A stretch of DNA of 64,000 nt from Novosphingobium aureum (GTDB taxonomy: Bacteria; Pseudomonadota; Alphaproteobacteria; Sphingomonadales; Sphingomonadaceae), in NCBI RefSeq assembly GCF_015865035.1, contig NZ_JADZGI010000002.1:62001-126000 (forward strand), read 5' to 3'. Below, one piece after another: positions 47,748 through 56,304 of this stretch (positions are counted from its first letter, which is position 1; each line of letters begins with the position of its first letter). Below the pieces are notes generated by a model. That model did no database searches, was not told the DNA's origin, and saw nothing but the letters and a program-made list of their open reading frames with translations. The position numbers and the translations under genes are program-made.

Positions 47748-50615
47748 TTGCAAACATTGCTAGATATCCTGCTCTGCATTCGGGACGCCCACGACCCTAA
47801 GTTCGTGCTGCTTGCCGCAAGCGTATGCGTCATGGCCGCGCTGACCAGTGTCCTGCTCATCCAGAAGGCCAAGCAAGTGCGGCGCGGGCCCGCGCGCTAC
47901 TGGCTACTGGCGGCCGGCGCCAGCGCCGGGTTCGGTATCTGGGCAACCCATTTCATAGCCATGCTCGGTTATACCCCCGGCATGATCGCCGGCTATGCAC
48001 CGGCGTTGACGCTGCTCTCCTTGCTGATCCCCATCGTGACGACCAGCCTAGCCCTGCGCGCGGCGGTCGAAACGAGTTACAAGGCCGCTCAAGGCGACAA
48101 CTCTTCTTCGCCGATGCCGCTCAATTCCGGCATTGCAGCAGGGGCCATCATCATGGGCCTGGGCATCAGTGCGATGCACTATTGCGGTATGGCCGCGTTG
48201 ACACTGCCGGCCCGCATGCACTGGGACGCTGGCTACGTGATTGTCTCGGTGATCGCCTCCATCGTTCCACTGGTCCCCGCCCTGCATTTCGCGATGCGTC
48301 GCGACCGGCATCGCGCCCTGCTTGCCGGTACCGGATTTATAGCCCTGGCTGTCGTCGGCCTGCACTTCACCGGTATGACGGCACTGTCGCTGACCCCCGA
48401 ACGCATATCCCCTTCCGGCCTGCTCATCGCTCCTAACACCATGGCGATCCTGGTCTCCGCCTGCGCGCTGGGCGTCGTGATCGTGGCCATACTGGCCCTC
48501 GGCATGGCCAGGCGCAGCGAGAAATCGGTGCGCGAGAGCGAGCGCCAGTTCTCCCTGCTCCAGCGCGGCATCACCGACTGCGCGATCTACATGCTCGATG
48601 CATCGGGCCATGTATCGAGCTGGAATATCGGTGCCGAACGCCTCAAGGGCTATCGCGCCAACGAGATCCTGGGCATGTCGGTCGCATCCTTCTACACCCC
48701 TGAGGACCGCGCCGACGGCCTGCCCGCGAAGACCCTCGCCACCGCCGAGCGCGAGGGCAAGTGGCACGGGCGCGGCTGGCGCATGCGCCGCGACGGCAGT
48801 CGCTTCTGGGCGGAGATCACGCTCGAGGCGGTCCACGACGACAAGGGCGCACTGGTCGGCTTCGCCAAGATCACGCGCGACATCACCCAGCTCAAGGCAG
48901 ACCAGGACCGCATCGCCGAGATCGGCCGGCAGCGCGATGCAGCACTCGGTCACATGCATCAGGGCCTGTGCCTCTTCGACGCAAACGAACGCCTGGTCCT
49001 GCGCAATGCCCGTTTCCTCGAGATGTACGGCCTCGACGAAGATTCGCTCCCGCCCGGCACCACGCTGCGCGAGCTCATCGTCATCGCGCTTACCAGCCGG
49101 CTTGGCCAAGCCCCCTCTGCCGACCGCATCGAGGTGAGCTGCCAGCGCATCCACGCGGGCGTGCGCGACCTTGACCATACCCCGATCCACGTCGCCTATT
49201 CCGACGACTTCGCGATCTCGCTGGTCAGCCGAGGGCTGCCGGACGGCGGCTGGGTATCGACCTTCGACGACATCACACACCAGCGCCGTTCGGAAGCGCG
49301 CATCGCGCATATGGCCATGCACGACGGGCTGACCGGCCTGCCCAACCGCACCCGCTTCAACATCTGGCTCGACGACGCCATCGAACATGCCGCTCGCAGC
49401 GACCAGAACCTCGGGATCGGCGTCATAGACCTCGACCGCTTCAAGGACATCAACGACACCTTCGGCCATGCCTGGGGCGATGTGGTGCTCACCGAACTGG
49501 CCAGCCGCATCTCCGCAGTGCTCGGCGAGAACGAGATCGCTTCTCGCCTCGGAGGCGACGAGTTCGGCATCGCCAAGCTCTATTCCAGCGAGAGCGAACT
49601 GGCCGACTTCCTCGCGCGGATCGAGGCCTGCTTCGCCCAGCCCGTAGAGCACGACAAGCAGGAACTCGACTTCGGCGCGAGCATCGGCGTCTCGGCCTTT
49701 CCCGCGGACGGTGAAGAGCGCGAGACACTGCTCAACAACGCCGACCTCGCGATGTACCGCGCAAAGGCGCAGCTGGGCGACACGATCTGCTACTACGAGC
49801 CGAGCATGGACGAGAATGCGCGCGCGCGCCGCAAGCTCGCCAACGACCTGCGCCAGGCGATCGAGCGCGATGAACTGACGCTGCTCTATCAGCCGCAGTG
49901 CTTCATCAGCGACGGACGCCTGTCGGGCTACGAAGCGCTGCTGCGCTGGCGGCACCCGACCTCGGGAACGATCTCGCCGGTCGAGTTCATCCCGATCGCA
50001 GAAGAAACCGGGCAGATCCTGGCCATCGGCGAATGGGTGCTGCGCGAGGCCTGTCGCGAAGCTTCGAACTGGCCCAACAGCCATCGCGTCGCGGTCAACC
50101 TCTCGCCGATCCAGCTGGTCCAGCCCGAACTGCCCGCGCTGGTGACCCGCATCCTGCTCGAGACCGGCCTCTCCCCGCGTCGCCTCGAGCTCGAGATCAC
50201 CGAAAGCGCGATCATCACCGACAAGGACCGCGCCCTGCACAACCTGCGCCAGATCAAGGCGCTGGGCGTTGCCATCGCGATGGACGATTTCGGTACCGGC
50301 TATTCCTCGCTCGACACGCTCCACTCGTTCCCCTTCGACAAGATCAAGATCGACAAGTCGTTCCTGCTCCAGTCGGACCAGAACGAGCAGGCCCGGGCGA
50401 TCATCCGCGCGGTGCTCGCGCTCGGCCAGTCGCTCTCGATCCCCGTGCTCGCCGAAGGCGTCGAGACCGCCTCGCACTTCGACCTGCTGGTGAACGAAGG
50501 CTGCCAGGAAGCACAGGGCTATTACCTCGGCCGCCCGGGCGAGGCCCCCAGCGTACTGGTGGCGCACGAGCCCGGCTCTCTGAAACTGGCGGCACTGCGC
50601 GCCGCGAACGGCTGA
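47748..50615 (+). CDS. MHYT-PAS-PAS-GGDEF-EAL c-di-GMP turnover protein
   Basis: About 955 residues. TTG 47748 is proposed because the MHYT domain begins at once (LDILLCIRDAHD); a start as early as 47568 is possible. Seven helices carry the MHYT-like motifs WATHFIAML, SAMHYCGMAAL and GLHFTGMTAL, thought to sense a gas or redox ligand through metal. Two PAS domains follow (CAIYMLDASGHVSSWN, CLFDANERLVLRN). The GGDEF domain is intact (RLGGDEF, residues 602-606; LDRFKDINDTFGH). The EAL domain has YEALLRW (729-731), ITESAI and DDFGTGYSSL. It may make or degrade c-di-GMP in response to its sensors. Confidence 0.9.
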   Translation: MQTLLDILLCIRDAHDPKFVLLAASVCVMAALTSVLLIQKAKQVRRGPARYWLLAAGASAGFGIWATHFIAMLGYTPGMIAGYAPALTLLSLLIPIVTTSLALRAAVETSYKAAQGDNSSSPMPLNSGIAAGAIIMGLGISAMHYCGMAALTLPARMHWDAGYVIVSVIASIVPLVPALHFAMRRDRHRALLAGTGFIALAVVGLHFTGMTALSLTPERISPSGLLIAPNTMAILVSACALGVVIVAILALGMARRSEKSVRESERQFSLLQRGITDCAIYMLDASGHVSSWNIGAERLKGYRANEILGMSVASFYTPEDRADGLPAKTLATAEREGKWHGRGWRMRRDGSRFWAEITLEAVHDDKGALVGFAKITRDITQLKADQDRIAEIGRQRDAALGHMHQGLCLFDANERLVLRNARFLEMYGLDEDSLPPGTTLRELIVIALTSRLGQAPSADRIEVSCQRIHAGVRDLDHTPIHVAYSDDFAISLVSRGLPDGGWVSTFDDITHQRRSEARIAHMAMHDGLTGLPNRTRFNIWLDDAIEHAARSDQNLGIGVIDLDRFKDINDTFGHAWGDVVLTELASRISAVLGENEIASRLGGDEFGIAKLYSSESELADFLARIEACFAQPVEHDKQELDFGASIGVSAFPADGEERETLLNNADLAMYRAKAQLGDTICYYEPSMDENARARRKLANDLRQAIERDELTLLYQPQCFISDGRLSGYEALLRWRHPTSGTISPVEFIPIAEETGQILAIGEWVLREACREASNWPNSHRVAVNLSPIQLVQPELPALVTRILLETGLSPRRLELEITESAIITDKDRALHNLRQIKALGVAIAMDDFGTGYSSLDTLHSFPFDKIKIDKSFLLQSDQNEQARAIIRAVLALGQSLSIPVLAEGVETASHFDLLVNEGCQEAQGYYLGRPGEAPSVLVAHEPGSLKLAALRAANG

Positions 50616-50642
50616 TACGCCGGCACGAAGTCCCTGCAGCGC

Positions 50643-50690
50643 GCACCGTCGGCCCGCCGGAACCTCCCCAAGGCCGCCGGTCGACGGTGC
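50643..50690. repeat. Inverted repeat upstream of cobA
   Basis: GCACCGTCG at 50643-50651 and CGACGGTGC at 50682-50690 form a perfect 9-bp inverted repeat with a 30-base loop. No T run follows, so a simple terminator is unlikely. It lies between the EAL gene end and the sulfate operon start and may be regulatory. Confidence 0.35.
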
Positions 50691-50765
50691 CGCTAAAGCT
50701 GCCCTTAGGCCGCACAAAGGCATTCTGGCTGGCAGGACAGGCGCAACTTCGCCATCTCGCCGGGC

Positions 50766-51581
50766 ATGGAACCGCAATTTCCTTCGCCTGACCACCCGAT
50801 CGCGCCGCAAGGCACGGGGACCGTGCACCTCGTAGGGGCCGGTCCGGGCGATCCCGACCTCCTGACCCTGCGCGCCGCGCGTCTGGTCATGAACGCGCAG
50901 GTGATCGTTCACGACGGCCTGGTCGATGCCCGCATCCTCGAGATGGCGCGCCCCGGCGCGCGTCTCGTCTCGGTCGCCAAGAGCCGCTCGCGCCACACCA
51001 TGAAGCAGGAAGCGATCAACGACCTGCTCGTCGCCGAAGCGCGCAAGGGACGCGACGTGATCCGCCTCAAGGGCGGCGACCCCTTCATCTTCGGCCGCGG
51101 CGGCGAAGAGGCAGAGGCCTGCCGCGCTGCCGGTGTACCGGTCGCGGTTGTCCCCGGCATCTCCTCCGCGCTGGGTGCTTCCGCCGCGGCGCAGGTCCCA
51201 CTCACCCACCGCGACCATGCCTCGATCGTCAGCTTCGTCGCTGGCCAGTGCAAGGGCCTGTCCGAACAGGACTGGTCAGGCCTCGCCGGCAAGGGCCGTA
51301 CGCTCGTCATCTTCATGGGCCTCGCCACCGCGCCGCAGATCAGCGACAAGCTGATCGCCGACGGCCTCTCGCCGGAAGTGCCTGTCGCGGTCATCGAGAA
51401 GGCGACGCGTGCTGACATGCGCGTGCTGCGCAGCCCCCTTGCCGGGCTTGCCGAGCTCGTCGAGCGCGAGGCCGTCGCGAGCCCGGCCCTCATCGTCATC
51501 GGCGACGTCGCCGCCGAACCATCCGACCACACGTTACGCGCCCGCCTCGATATGGCCGGCGCGCTGGAGGCAGAACTGTGA
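50766..51581 (+). CDS. cobA: Uroporphyrinogen-III C-methyltransferase (SUMT)
   Basis: 271 residues. It methylates uroporphyrinogen III twice with SAM, giving precorrin-2 for siroheme. Family blocks are VHLVGAGPGDPDLLTLRA, VIRLKGGDPFIFGRGGEEAEAC and VVPGISSALG. It lacks the CysG dehydrogenase-chelatase part, so siroheme completion must lie elsewhere. It is the first gene of the assimilatory sulfate operon and supplies siroheme for the reductase two genes on. It overlaps the DUF2849 gene as GTGA. Confidence 0.94.
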   Translation: MEPQFPSPDHPIAPQGTGTVHLVGAGPGDPDLLTLRAARLVMNAQVIVHDGLVDARILEMARPGARLVSVAKSRSRHTMKQEAINDLLVAEARKGRDVIRLKGGDPFIFGRGGEEAEACRAAGVPVAVVPGISSALGASAAAQVPLTHRDHASIVSFVAGQCKGLSEQDWSGLAGKGRTLVIFMGLATAPQISDKLIADGLSPEVPVAVIEKATRADMRVLRSPLAGLAELVEREAVASPALIVIGDVAAEPSDHTLRARLDMAGALEAEL

Positions 51582-51874
51582 AGATCCTGACGGGCAACGA
51601 CCTCAAGAGCGGGGCGGTGATCTGGTGGACCGGCGTTGGCTGGTCGCTCGACGTCGCCGAGGCCGCCGATACCGGCGAGGACGGCGCCAAGATCGCCGCG
51701 CGCGAGGAAGGTGCCCAGAACGTCGTGGGCGCCTATGTCGTCGATGCCGAGAAGGACGCAGACGGGGTGCGCCCCGCGCACATCAAGGAGCGCATCCGCG
51801 CTTTCGGTCCGACCGTGCGCCTCGATCTCACGCTCAAGCCCTCCGACCCCGAAGCCGTGAACTGGGTGATCTGA
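51578..51874 (+). CDS. DUF2849 domain protein
   Basis: 98 residues from GTG 51578, which overlaps the cobA stop by four bases and the next ATG by one. MKILTGNDLKSGAVIWWTG and AYVVDAEKD.GVRPAHIKERIRAFGP match the DUF2849 pattern. The family is nearly always found between cobA and cysI in alphaproteobacteria. A role in sulfite reductase assembly or electron supply is suspected but not shown. Confidence 0.88.
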   Translation: MKILTGNDLKSGAVIWWTGVGWSLDVAEAADTGEDGAKIAAREEGAQNVVGAYVVDAEKDADGVRPAHIKERIRAFGPTVRLDLTLKPSDPEAVNWVI

Positions 51875-53508
51875 TGTACAAGTACGATGAATACGACCAG
51901 CAGATGGTCGCGACGCGCGTCGAGGAATTCCGCGATCAGGTGCGTCGCCGTCTCGCCGGTGAGCTGACCGAGGACCAGTTCAAGCCGCTGCGCCTGCAGA
52001 ACGGGCTCTACCTCCAGCTCCACGCCTACATGCTGCGCGTCGCGGTGCCCTATGGCACGCTCAACGCTGCGCAGATGACCGTGCTCGGCGACATCGCCGA
52101 CAAGTACGACCGCGGCTACGGACACTTCACCACGCGGCAGAACATCCAGTACAACTGGATCAAGCTGGAAGACACGCCCGAGGCGCTGGCCGATCTTGCC
52201 AAGGTCGAGATGCACGCCATCCAGACCAGCGGCAACTGCATCCGCAACATCTCCTGCGACCAGTATGCGGGCGCTTCGGCCGACGAAATTGTCGATCCGC
52301 GCCCCTATGCGGAACTCCTGCGCCAGTGGTCGAGCTTCCACCCGGAATTCCTCGTCCTGCCGCGCAAGTTCAAGATCGCGGTGATCGCGAGCGAGATCGA
52401 TCGCGCGGCCATGCGCCTGCACGACATCGGCATCCGCATCGTCAGGAACGATGCCGGCGAGATCGGCGCCGAATTCCACGTCGGCGGTGGCATGGGCCGT
52501 ACGCCCTTCGTCGCCAAGAAGTTGCGTGACTTCGTTCCGCTCGACCAGCTGATCACCTATTCCGAGGCTTGCCTACGCGTCTACAACCGCTATGGCCGCC
52601 GCGACAACAAGTACAAGGCGCGTATCAAGATCCTCGTCCACGAACTGGGCCTCGAGGAATACAAGCGCCAGGTCGAGGAGGAGTTCGCCCACCTCGCCAG
52701 CCAGCCGATCGAGCCGCCGCTGGCCGAGCTCGAGCGCATCAAGGCGATGTTCACCGACCCCGCCTTCGACAGCGATGCATCGGACGAGCTGGACCTCACC
52801 GATCCCGACTTCCGCCTGTGGGTCGAGCGCAACACCCATGCGCACAAGACGCCGGGCTACGTCATCGCCAACGTCTCGCTCAAGCCCATCGGCGGTATTC
52901 CGGGCGATGCGACCAGCGACCAGATCCGCCTCATGGCACAGCTGGCCAAGGACTACAGCTTCGATGAGCTGCGCGTGACCCACGCACAGAACATCGTCTT
53001 CCCGCACGTGAAAAAGAGCGATCTCTACACCGTGTGGAAGGCGCTCGACGAGGCGGGGCTCTCGACCGCCAACCTCGACAGCATCGGCGACATCATCGCC
53101 TGCCCCGGGCTCGACTACTGCGCGCTCGCCAATGCGCGCTCGATCCCGGTCGCGCAGAAGATCTCCGAGCGCTTCGGTTCGGCCGAGCGCCAGGCCGAGA
53201 TCGGCGAGCTCAAGCTCAAGATCTCGGGCTGCATCAATGCCTGCGGCCACCACCATGCGGGCCACATCGGCATCCTTGGCGTCGACAAGAAGGGCAAGGA
53301 AAACTACCAGCTCCTGCTCGGCGGCTCGGAAGGCGCCGACACGTCGCTGGGCAAGATCACCGGCCCCGGCTTCGACGAGGACGGCGTGGTCGACGCCACC
53401 GAGAAGGCCATCAACGTCTACCTCGCCAACAAGCAGGGCGAGGAGCGCTTCCTCGACACCTATCGCCGCATCGGCATGGAGCCGTTCAAGGAGGCCATCT
53501 ATGGTTGA
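51874..53508 (+). CDS. cysI: Sulfite reductase hemoprotein (nitrite/sulfite reductase family)
   Basis: 544 residues. It reduces sulfite to sulfide with six electrons, using siroheme and a 4Fe-4S cluster. ATG 51874 overlaps the DUF2849 stop. The two ferredoxin-like half-domains have GHFTTRQNIQYNW and ELRVTHAQNIVFPHV. The cluster cysteines are Cys410 and Cys416 in ACPGLDYCALA, and Cys453 and Cys457 in GCINACGHHHAGHIG. No flavoprotein CysJ is present, so ferredoxin is the probable donor. It overlaps DUF934 by eight bases. Confidence 0.94.
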   Translation: MYKYDEYDQQMVATRVEEFRDQVRRRLAGELTEDQFKPLRLQNGLYLQLHAYMLRVAVPYGTLNAAQMTVLGDIADKYDRGYGHFTTRQNIQYNWIKLEDTPEALADLAKVEMHAIQTSGNCIRNISCDQYAGASADEIVDPRPYAELLRQWSSFHPEFLVLPRKFKIAVIASEIDRAAMRLHDIGIRIVRNDAGEIGAEFHVGGGMGRTPFVAKKLRDFVPLDQLITYSEACLRVYNRYGRRDNKYKARIKILVHELGLEEYKRQVEEEFAHLASQPIEPPLAELERIKAMFTDPAFDSDASDELDLTDPDFRLWVERNTHAHKTPGYVIANVSLKPIGGIPGDATSDQIRLMAQLAKDYSFDELRVTHAQNIVFPHVKKSDLYTVWKALDEAGLSTANLDSIGDIIACPGLDYCALANARSIPVAQKISERFGSAERQAEIGELKLKISGCINACGHHHAGHIGILGVDKKGKENYQLLLGGSEGADTSLGKITGPGFDEDGVVDATEKAINVYLANKQGEERFLDTYRRIGMEPFKEAIYG

Positions 53509-53932
53509 AGTTCAGTTCCGCCTGCGTGACGACGATGCCGTCAACGACCCCGCCGTGACCGTCGATGCTTTCACCCAGCAGAGCAACTCGACCGCCGTGC
53601 GCATCGAGCCGGGCGACGATGCCCGTGACCTGCTGCCCTCGCTCGAACGCCTCGCGCTCGTCGAGGTCAGCTTTCCGGCATGGACCGACGGGCGCGGCTA
53701 TTCCTCGGCCCGTATCCTGCGCGAGGCAGGCTACACCGGCGAGCTGCGTGCAGTCGGCGACGTTGTGATCGACATGCTCGGTCATCTGCGCCGCTGCGGC
53801 TTCGATGCCTTTGCTCCCGAGCACCCGCTCAATCCCGACGATGCGAAGACCGCCTTCGAACGCTGGGAAAATGTATATCAGGCGACCGGGATCGACGGCC
53901 GCCAGCCGATCTGGGCCAAGCGTCACGGCTGA
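53501..53932 (+). CDS. DUF934 domain protein
   Basis: 143 residues; the ATG at 53501 overlaps the cysI end. LVEVSFPAWTDGRGYSSARILRE and ELRAVGDVVIDMLGHLRRCGFDAF are the DUF934 signature. The family follows cysI in many proteobacteria and may be an auxiliary of sulfite reduction, but its biochemical role is not known. It ends 43 bases before cysH. Confidence 0.9.
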   Translation: MVEVQFRLRDDDAVNDPAVTVDAFTQQSNSTAVRIEPGDDARDLLPSLERLALVEVSFPAWTDGRGYSSARILREAGYTGELRAVGDVVIDMLGHLRRCGFDAFAPEHPLNPDDAKTAFERWENVYQATGIDGRQPIWAKRHG

Positions 53933-53975
53933 TCCAGCGCCTCCGCTTGCCCCGATCGTCGGAAGGGATGATCCT

Positions 53976-54803
53976 ATGACCACGCGCACCGAAAGCAGCG
54001 ATCGCATCCGTGATCGCATCGAGACCGGCCCTCGCTTCGTCGAGGCCGATGCCGTTCGGCTGAACCGCATGTTCCGCGGCACCGACACGCTCGAGATGCT
54101 CGAGACGATGCTCAAGGAGAACATGGTCGGCGAAGTCGCGACGGTCTCCAGCTTCGGCGCGGAGAGCGCGGTGCTGCTGCACCTCATCAGCCGCGTCGAT
54201 CCCTCGGTGCCCGTGCTGTTCCTCGAGACCGGCAAGCACTTCCCCGAGACGCTGGCCTACCGCGACGCGCTGGTCGAGCGCCTCGGCCTCACCGACTTGC
54301 GCAATCTCGTGCCCGAGGCAGAGGAACTGGCGAAGAAGGACGAGACCGGCCTGCGCTGGTCCTACGATCCCGACGGCTGCTGCGAGATCCGCAAGGTCAA
54401 GCCGCTGGCCAAGGCCTTGCTCGGCTTCGATGCGACAATCACCGGGCGCAAGGCGTTCCAGAACGCGACCCGCAAGACCCTGCCGCGCTTCGAGATCGAC
54501 ACCACCGACGAACAGGGCCGGCTCAAGGTCAACCCGCTGATCGACTGGAGCCCCGAGCGCCTGGCCGCGTACATCGCGGAGCATGACCTGCCCCCGCACC
54601 CGCTGGTCGCGCAAGGCTATCCCTCGATCGGCTGCATGCCCTGCACCAGCAAGGTCGCACCCGGTGAGGATCCGCGCTCGGGCCGCTGGAAGGGCTGGGA
54701 CAAGACCGAATGCGGTATCCACACCCCCGGCGCCGCCGGGGGCGAAGGCAATGGTGATGGCCCCGCCAGCGACCTGCCTCCCGGTTTCGACCCGGTATTC
54801 TGA
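53976..54803 (+). CDS. cysH: Phosphoadenylyl/adenylyl-sulfate reductase CysH
   Basis: 275 residues from ATG 53976, with GGAAGGGA before it. It reduces activated sulfate to sulfite with thioredoxin. VSSFGAESAVLLHLISR is the nucleotide-binding PP-loop start. The Cys pairs Cys135-Cys136 (DGCCEIRK) and Cys220-Cys223 (GCMPCTSK) form the 4Fe-4S site of the APS-reductase type. Cys246 in KTECGIH is the catalytic cysteine. The presence of the cluster predicts use of adenylyl sulfate rather than PAPS. It is the last gene of the operon before a strong terminator. Confidence 0.94.
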   Translation: MTTRTESSDRIRDRIETGPRFVEADAVRLNRMFRGTDTLEMLETMLKENMVGEVATVSSFGAESAVLLHLISRVDPSVPVLFLETGKHFPETLAYRDALVERLGLTDLRNLVPEAEELAKKDETGLRWSYDPDGCCEIRKVKPLAKALLGFDATITGRKAFQNATRKTLPRFEIDTTDEQGRLKVNPLIDWSPERLAAYIAEHDLPPHPLVAQGYPSIGCMPCTSKVAPGEDPRSGRWKGWDKTECGIHTPGAAGGEGNGDGPASDLPPGFDPVF

Positions 54804-54851
54804 CAATCCCCTGCCCGGGCCGGCGCGAACCGGTCCGGGCCATGGATATCC

Positions 54852-54890
54852 GCAAAGGCCGGGCCATCGTGCCCGGCCTTTGCGCTTTTC
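54852..54890 (+). terminator. Rho-independent terminator of the sulfate assimilation operon
   Basis: A perfect 13-bp stem, GCAAAGGCCGGGC with GCCCGGCCTTTGC, has a 6-base loop and is followed by GCTTTTC. It lies 48 bases after the cysH stop. Confidence 0.88.
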
Positions 54891-54900
54891 CATCCAGCCC

Positions 54901-54972
54901 GCGCAAATTGCGCAAGACGCCAGGCCGCGTGCAGTCAATGCACGCCTCGACGCTGTTTGCGTGACTGCAAAC
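54901..54972. promoter_or_regulatory. Three consecutive inverted repeats upstream of an MFS exporter
   Basis: GCGCAA-A-TTGCGC (54901-54913), CGTGCA-N5-TGCACG (54928-54944) and GTTTGC-N6-GCAAAC (54955-54972) are all perfect. Their centres are about 27-29 bases apart, and the last ends 40 bases before the MFS ATG. They look like a set of operator sites for a dimeric regulator. Confidence 0.5.
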
Positions 54973-55012
54973 GTTGCCTAACTCTCCCCTCCCCCGTATT
55001 TTGCAGTGCAAC

Positions 55013-56230
55013 ATGACCCATAACTACGAAACCTCCCCTAAGGCGAGCCACCCCGCGCTCGTCATCCTCGCCCTTGCCATGGGCGCCTTCGCCATCGGCA
55101 CGACCGAATTCGCGGCAATGAGCCTCGTGCCCTTCTTTGCCCGCGATCTGGGCATCACCGAACCTGAGGCCGGACATGCGATCAGCGCCTATGCGCTGGG
55201 CGTGGTGGTCGGAGCCCCGGTCATCGCGGTACTTGGCGCGCGTCTCTCGCGCCGCACGCTGCTGATCGGGCTCATGGCGCTCTTCGCCATCGGCAACGGG
55301 CTCAGCGCGACCTCGTCCAGCTACACGATGCTGCTGTTCTTCCGCTTCGTCTCGGGATTGCCGCATGGCGCCTTCTTCGGCGTCGCGGCGCTCGTCGCGG
55401 CATCGCTGGTTCCCTCGAACAAGCGTGCGCAGGCAGTATCGCTGGTTTTCCTCGGCCTCACCGTCGCGACGATCATCGGCGTACCCGCCGCGAACCTGCT
55501 CGGACAGGTGGTCGGCTGGCGCTACGGCTTTGGCGTGGTCGCGGTGCTTGCCATGCTGACCATGGTGGCGACCTTCCTCTTCGCCCCGCGCCAGCCCGCC
55601 GATCCCGATGCCAGCCCCTTGCGCGAACTGACCGCGCTCAAGCGCCCGCAGGTCCTGCTCACGCTGCTGACCGGTGCAATCGGCTTCGGCGGCCTCTTTT
55701 GCGTCTACACTTACGTCGCCTCGACCATGATCGAGGTCACCAAGGTGCCCGAATCGCGCGTGCCGCTGGTGCTCGTCGCCTTCGGCGTGGGCATGACCGC
55801 GGGCAACCTGTTCTGGGCCTGGTTCGCCGACCGCAACCAGAACCTCGCCGCGATCAGCGCCTTCATCTGGAGCGCGCTCGCGCTGGCCGCCTTCCCGCTC
55901 GTCGCGACCAATGTCTGGCTGCTGGGCTTCGACGTCCTGCTGATCGGCTTTGGCGGCGGGCTCGGCACGATCCTGCAAACGCGCCTGATGGACGTTGCCG
56001 GCGATGCGCAGGCGCTGGCCGCAGCCGCTCACCACAGCGCGTTCAACACCGCCAATGCGCTGGGGCCATGGCTTGGCGGCATGGCGATCGCCTCGGGCTT
56101 CGGCCTCACCAGCACCGGCTGGATCGGCGTTGCACTCTCGCTCGGCGGCCTCGCCATCTTCATGCTGACGCTGGCCCTGTTCCGCCGCGATGCGCGCCGC
56201 GCCGAGCTGCGCGAGGCCTGCCCGGCCTGA
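55013..56230 (+). CDS. MFS transporter, AraJ/YdhP-like drug-proton antiporter
   Basis: 405 residues with 12 membrane helices. The first helix block ILALAMGAFAIGTTEFAAMSLVPFFARDLG and the second YALGVVVGAPVIAVLGARLSRR match the DHA1/AraJ group of arabinose or drug efflux carriers. ATG 55013 is used. It presumably exports a small organic molecule with protons. Three inverted repeats upstream suggest it is repressed by a factor encoded elsewhere. It converges on putA and shares a hairpin with it. Confidence 0.9.
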   Translation: MTHNYETSPKASHPALVILALAMGAFAIGTTEFAAMSLVPFFARDLGITEPEAGHAISAYALGVVVGAPVIAVLGARLSRRTLLIGLMALFAIGNGLSATSSSYTMLLFFRFVSGLPHGAFFGVAALVAASLVPSNKRAQAVSLVFLGLTVATIIGVPAANLLGQVVGWRYGFGVVAVLAMLTMVATFLFAPRQPADPDASPLRELTALKRPQVLLTLLTGAIGFGGLFCVYTYVASTMIEVTKVPESRVPLVLVAFGVGMTAGNLFWAWFADRNQNLAAISAFIWSALALAAFPLVATNVWLLGFDVLLIGFGGGLGTILQTRLMDVAGDAQALAAAAHHSAFNTANALGPWLGGMAIASGFGLTSTGWIGVALSLGGLAIFMLTLALFRRDARRAELREACPA

Positions 56231-56247
56231 GCCTAGCTGCACGAAAA

Positions 56248-56278
56248 AGCGCCCGCGAAGCATGGCTTCGCGGGCGCT
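56248..56278. terminator. Bidirectional terminator between MFS gene and putA
   Basis: A perfect 14-bp stem, AGCGCCCGCGAAGC with GCTTCGCGGGCGCT, has a 3-base loop. On the minus strand it is followed by TTTTTCG, a good terminator for putA. On the plus strand it is followed by CTTACTTG and may also stop the MFS transcript. Confidence 0.85.
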
Positions 56279-56304
56279 CTTACTTGTGCCTTTCGCCTAA
56301 GCGA

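Noticed and set aside
48048..51218. 1056-codon open frame on the minus strand
   Set aside because: Antisense to the MHYT-GGDEF-EAL gene and cobA, which have full motifs. The long frame is a by-product of high GC content.
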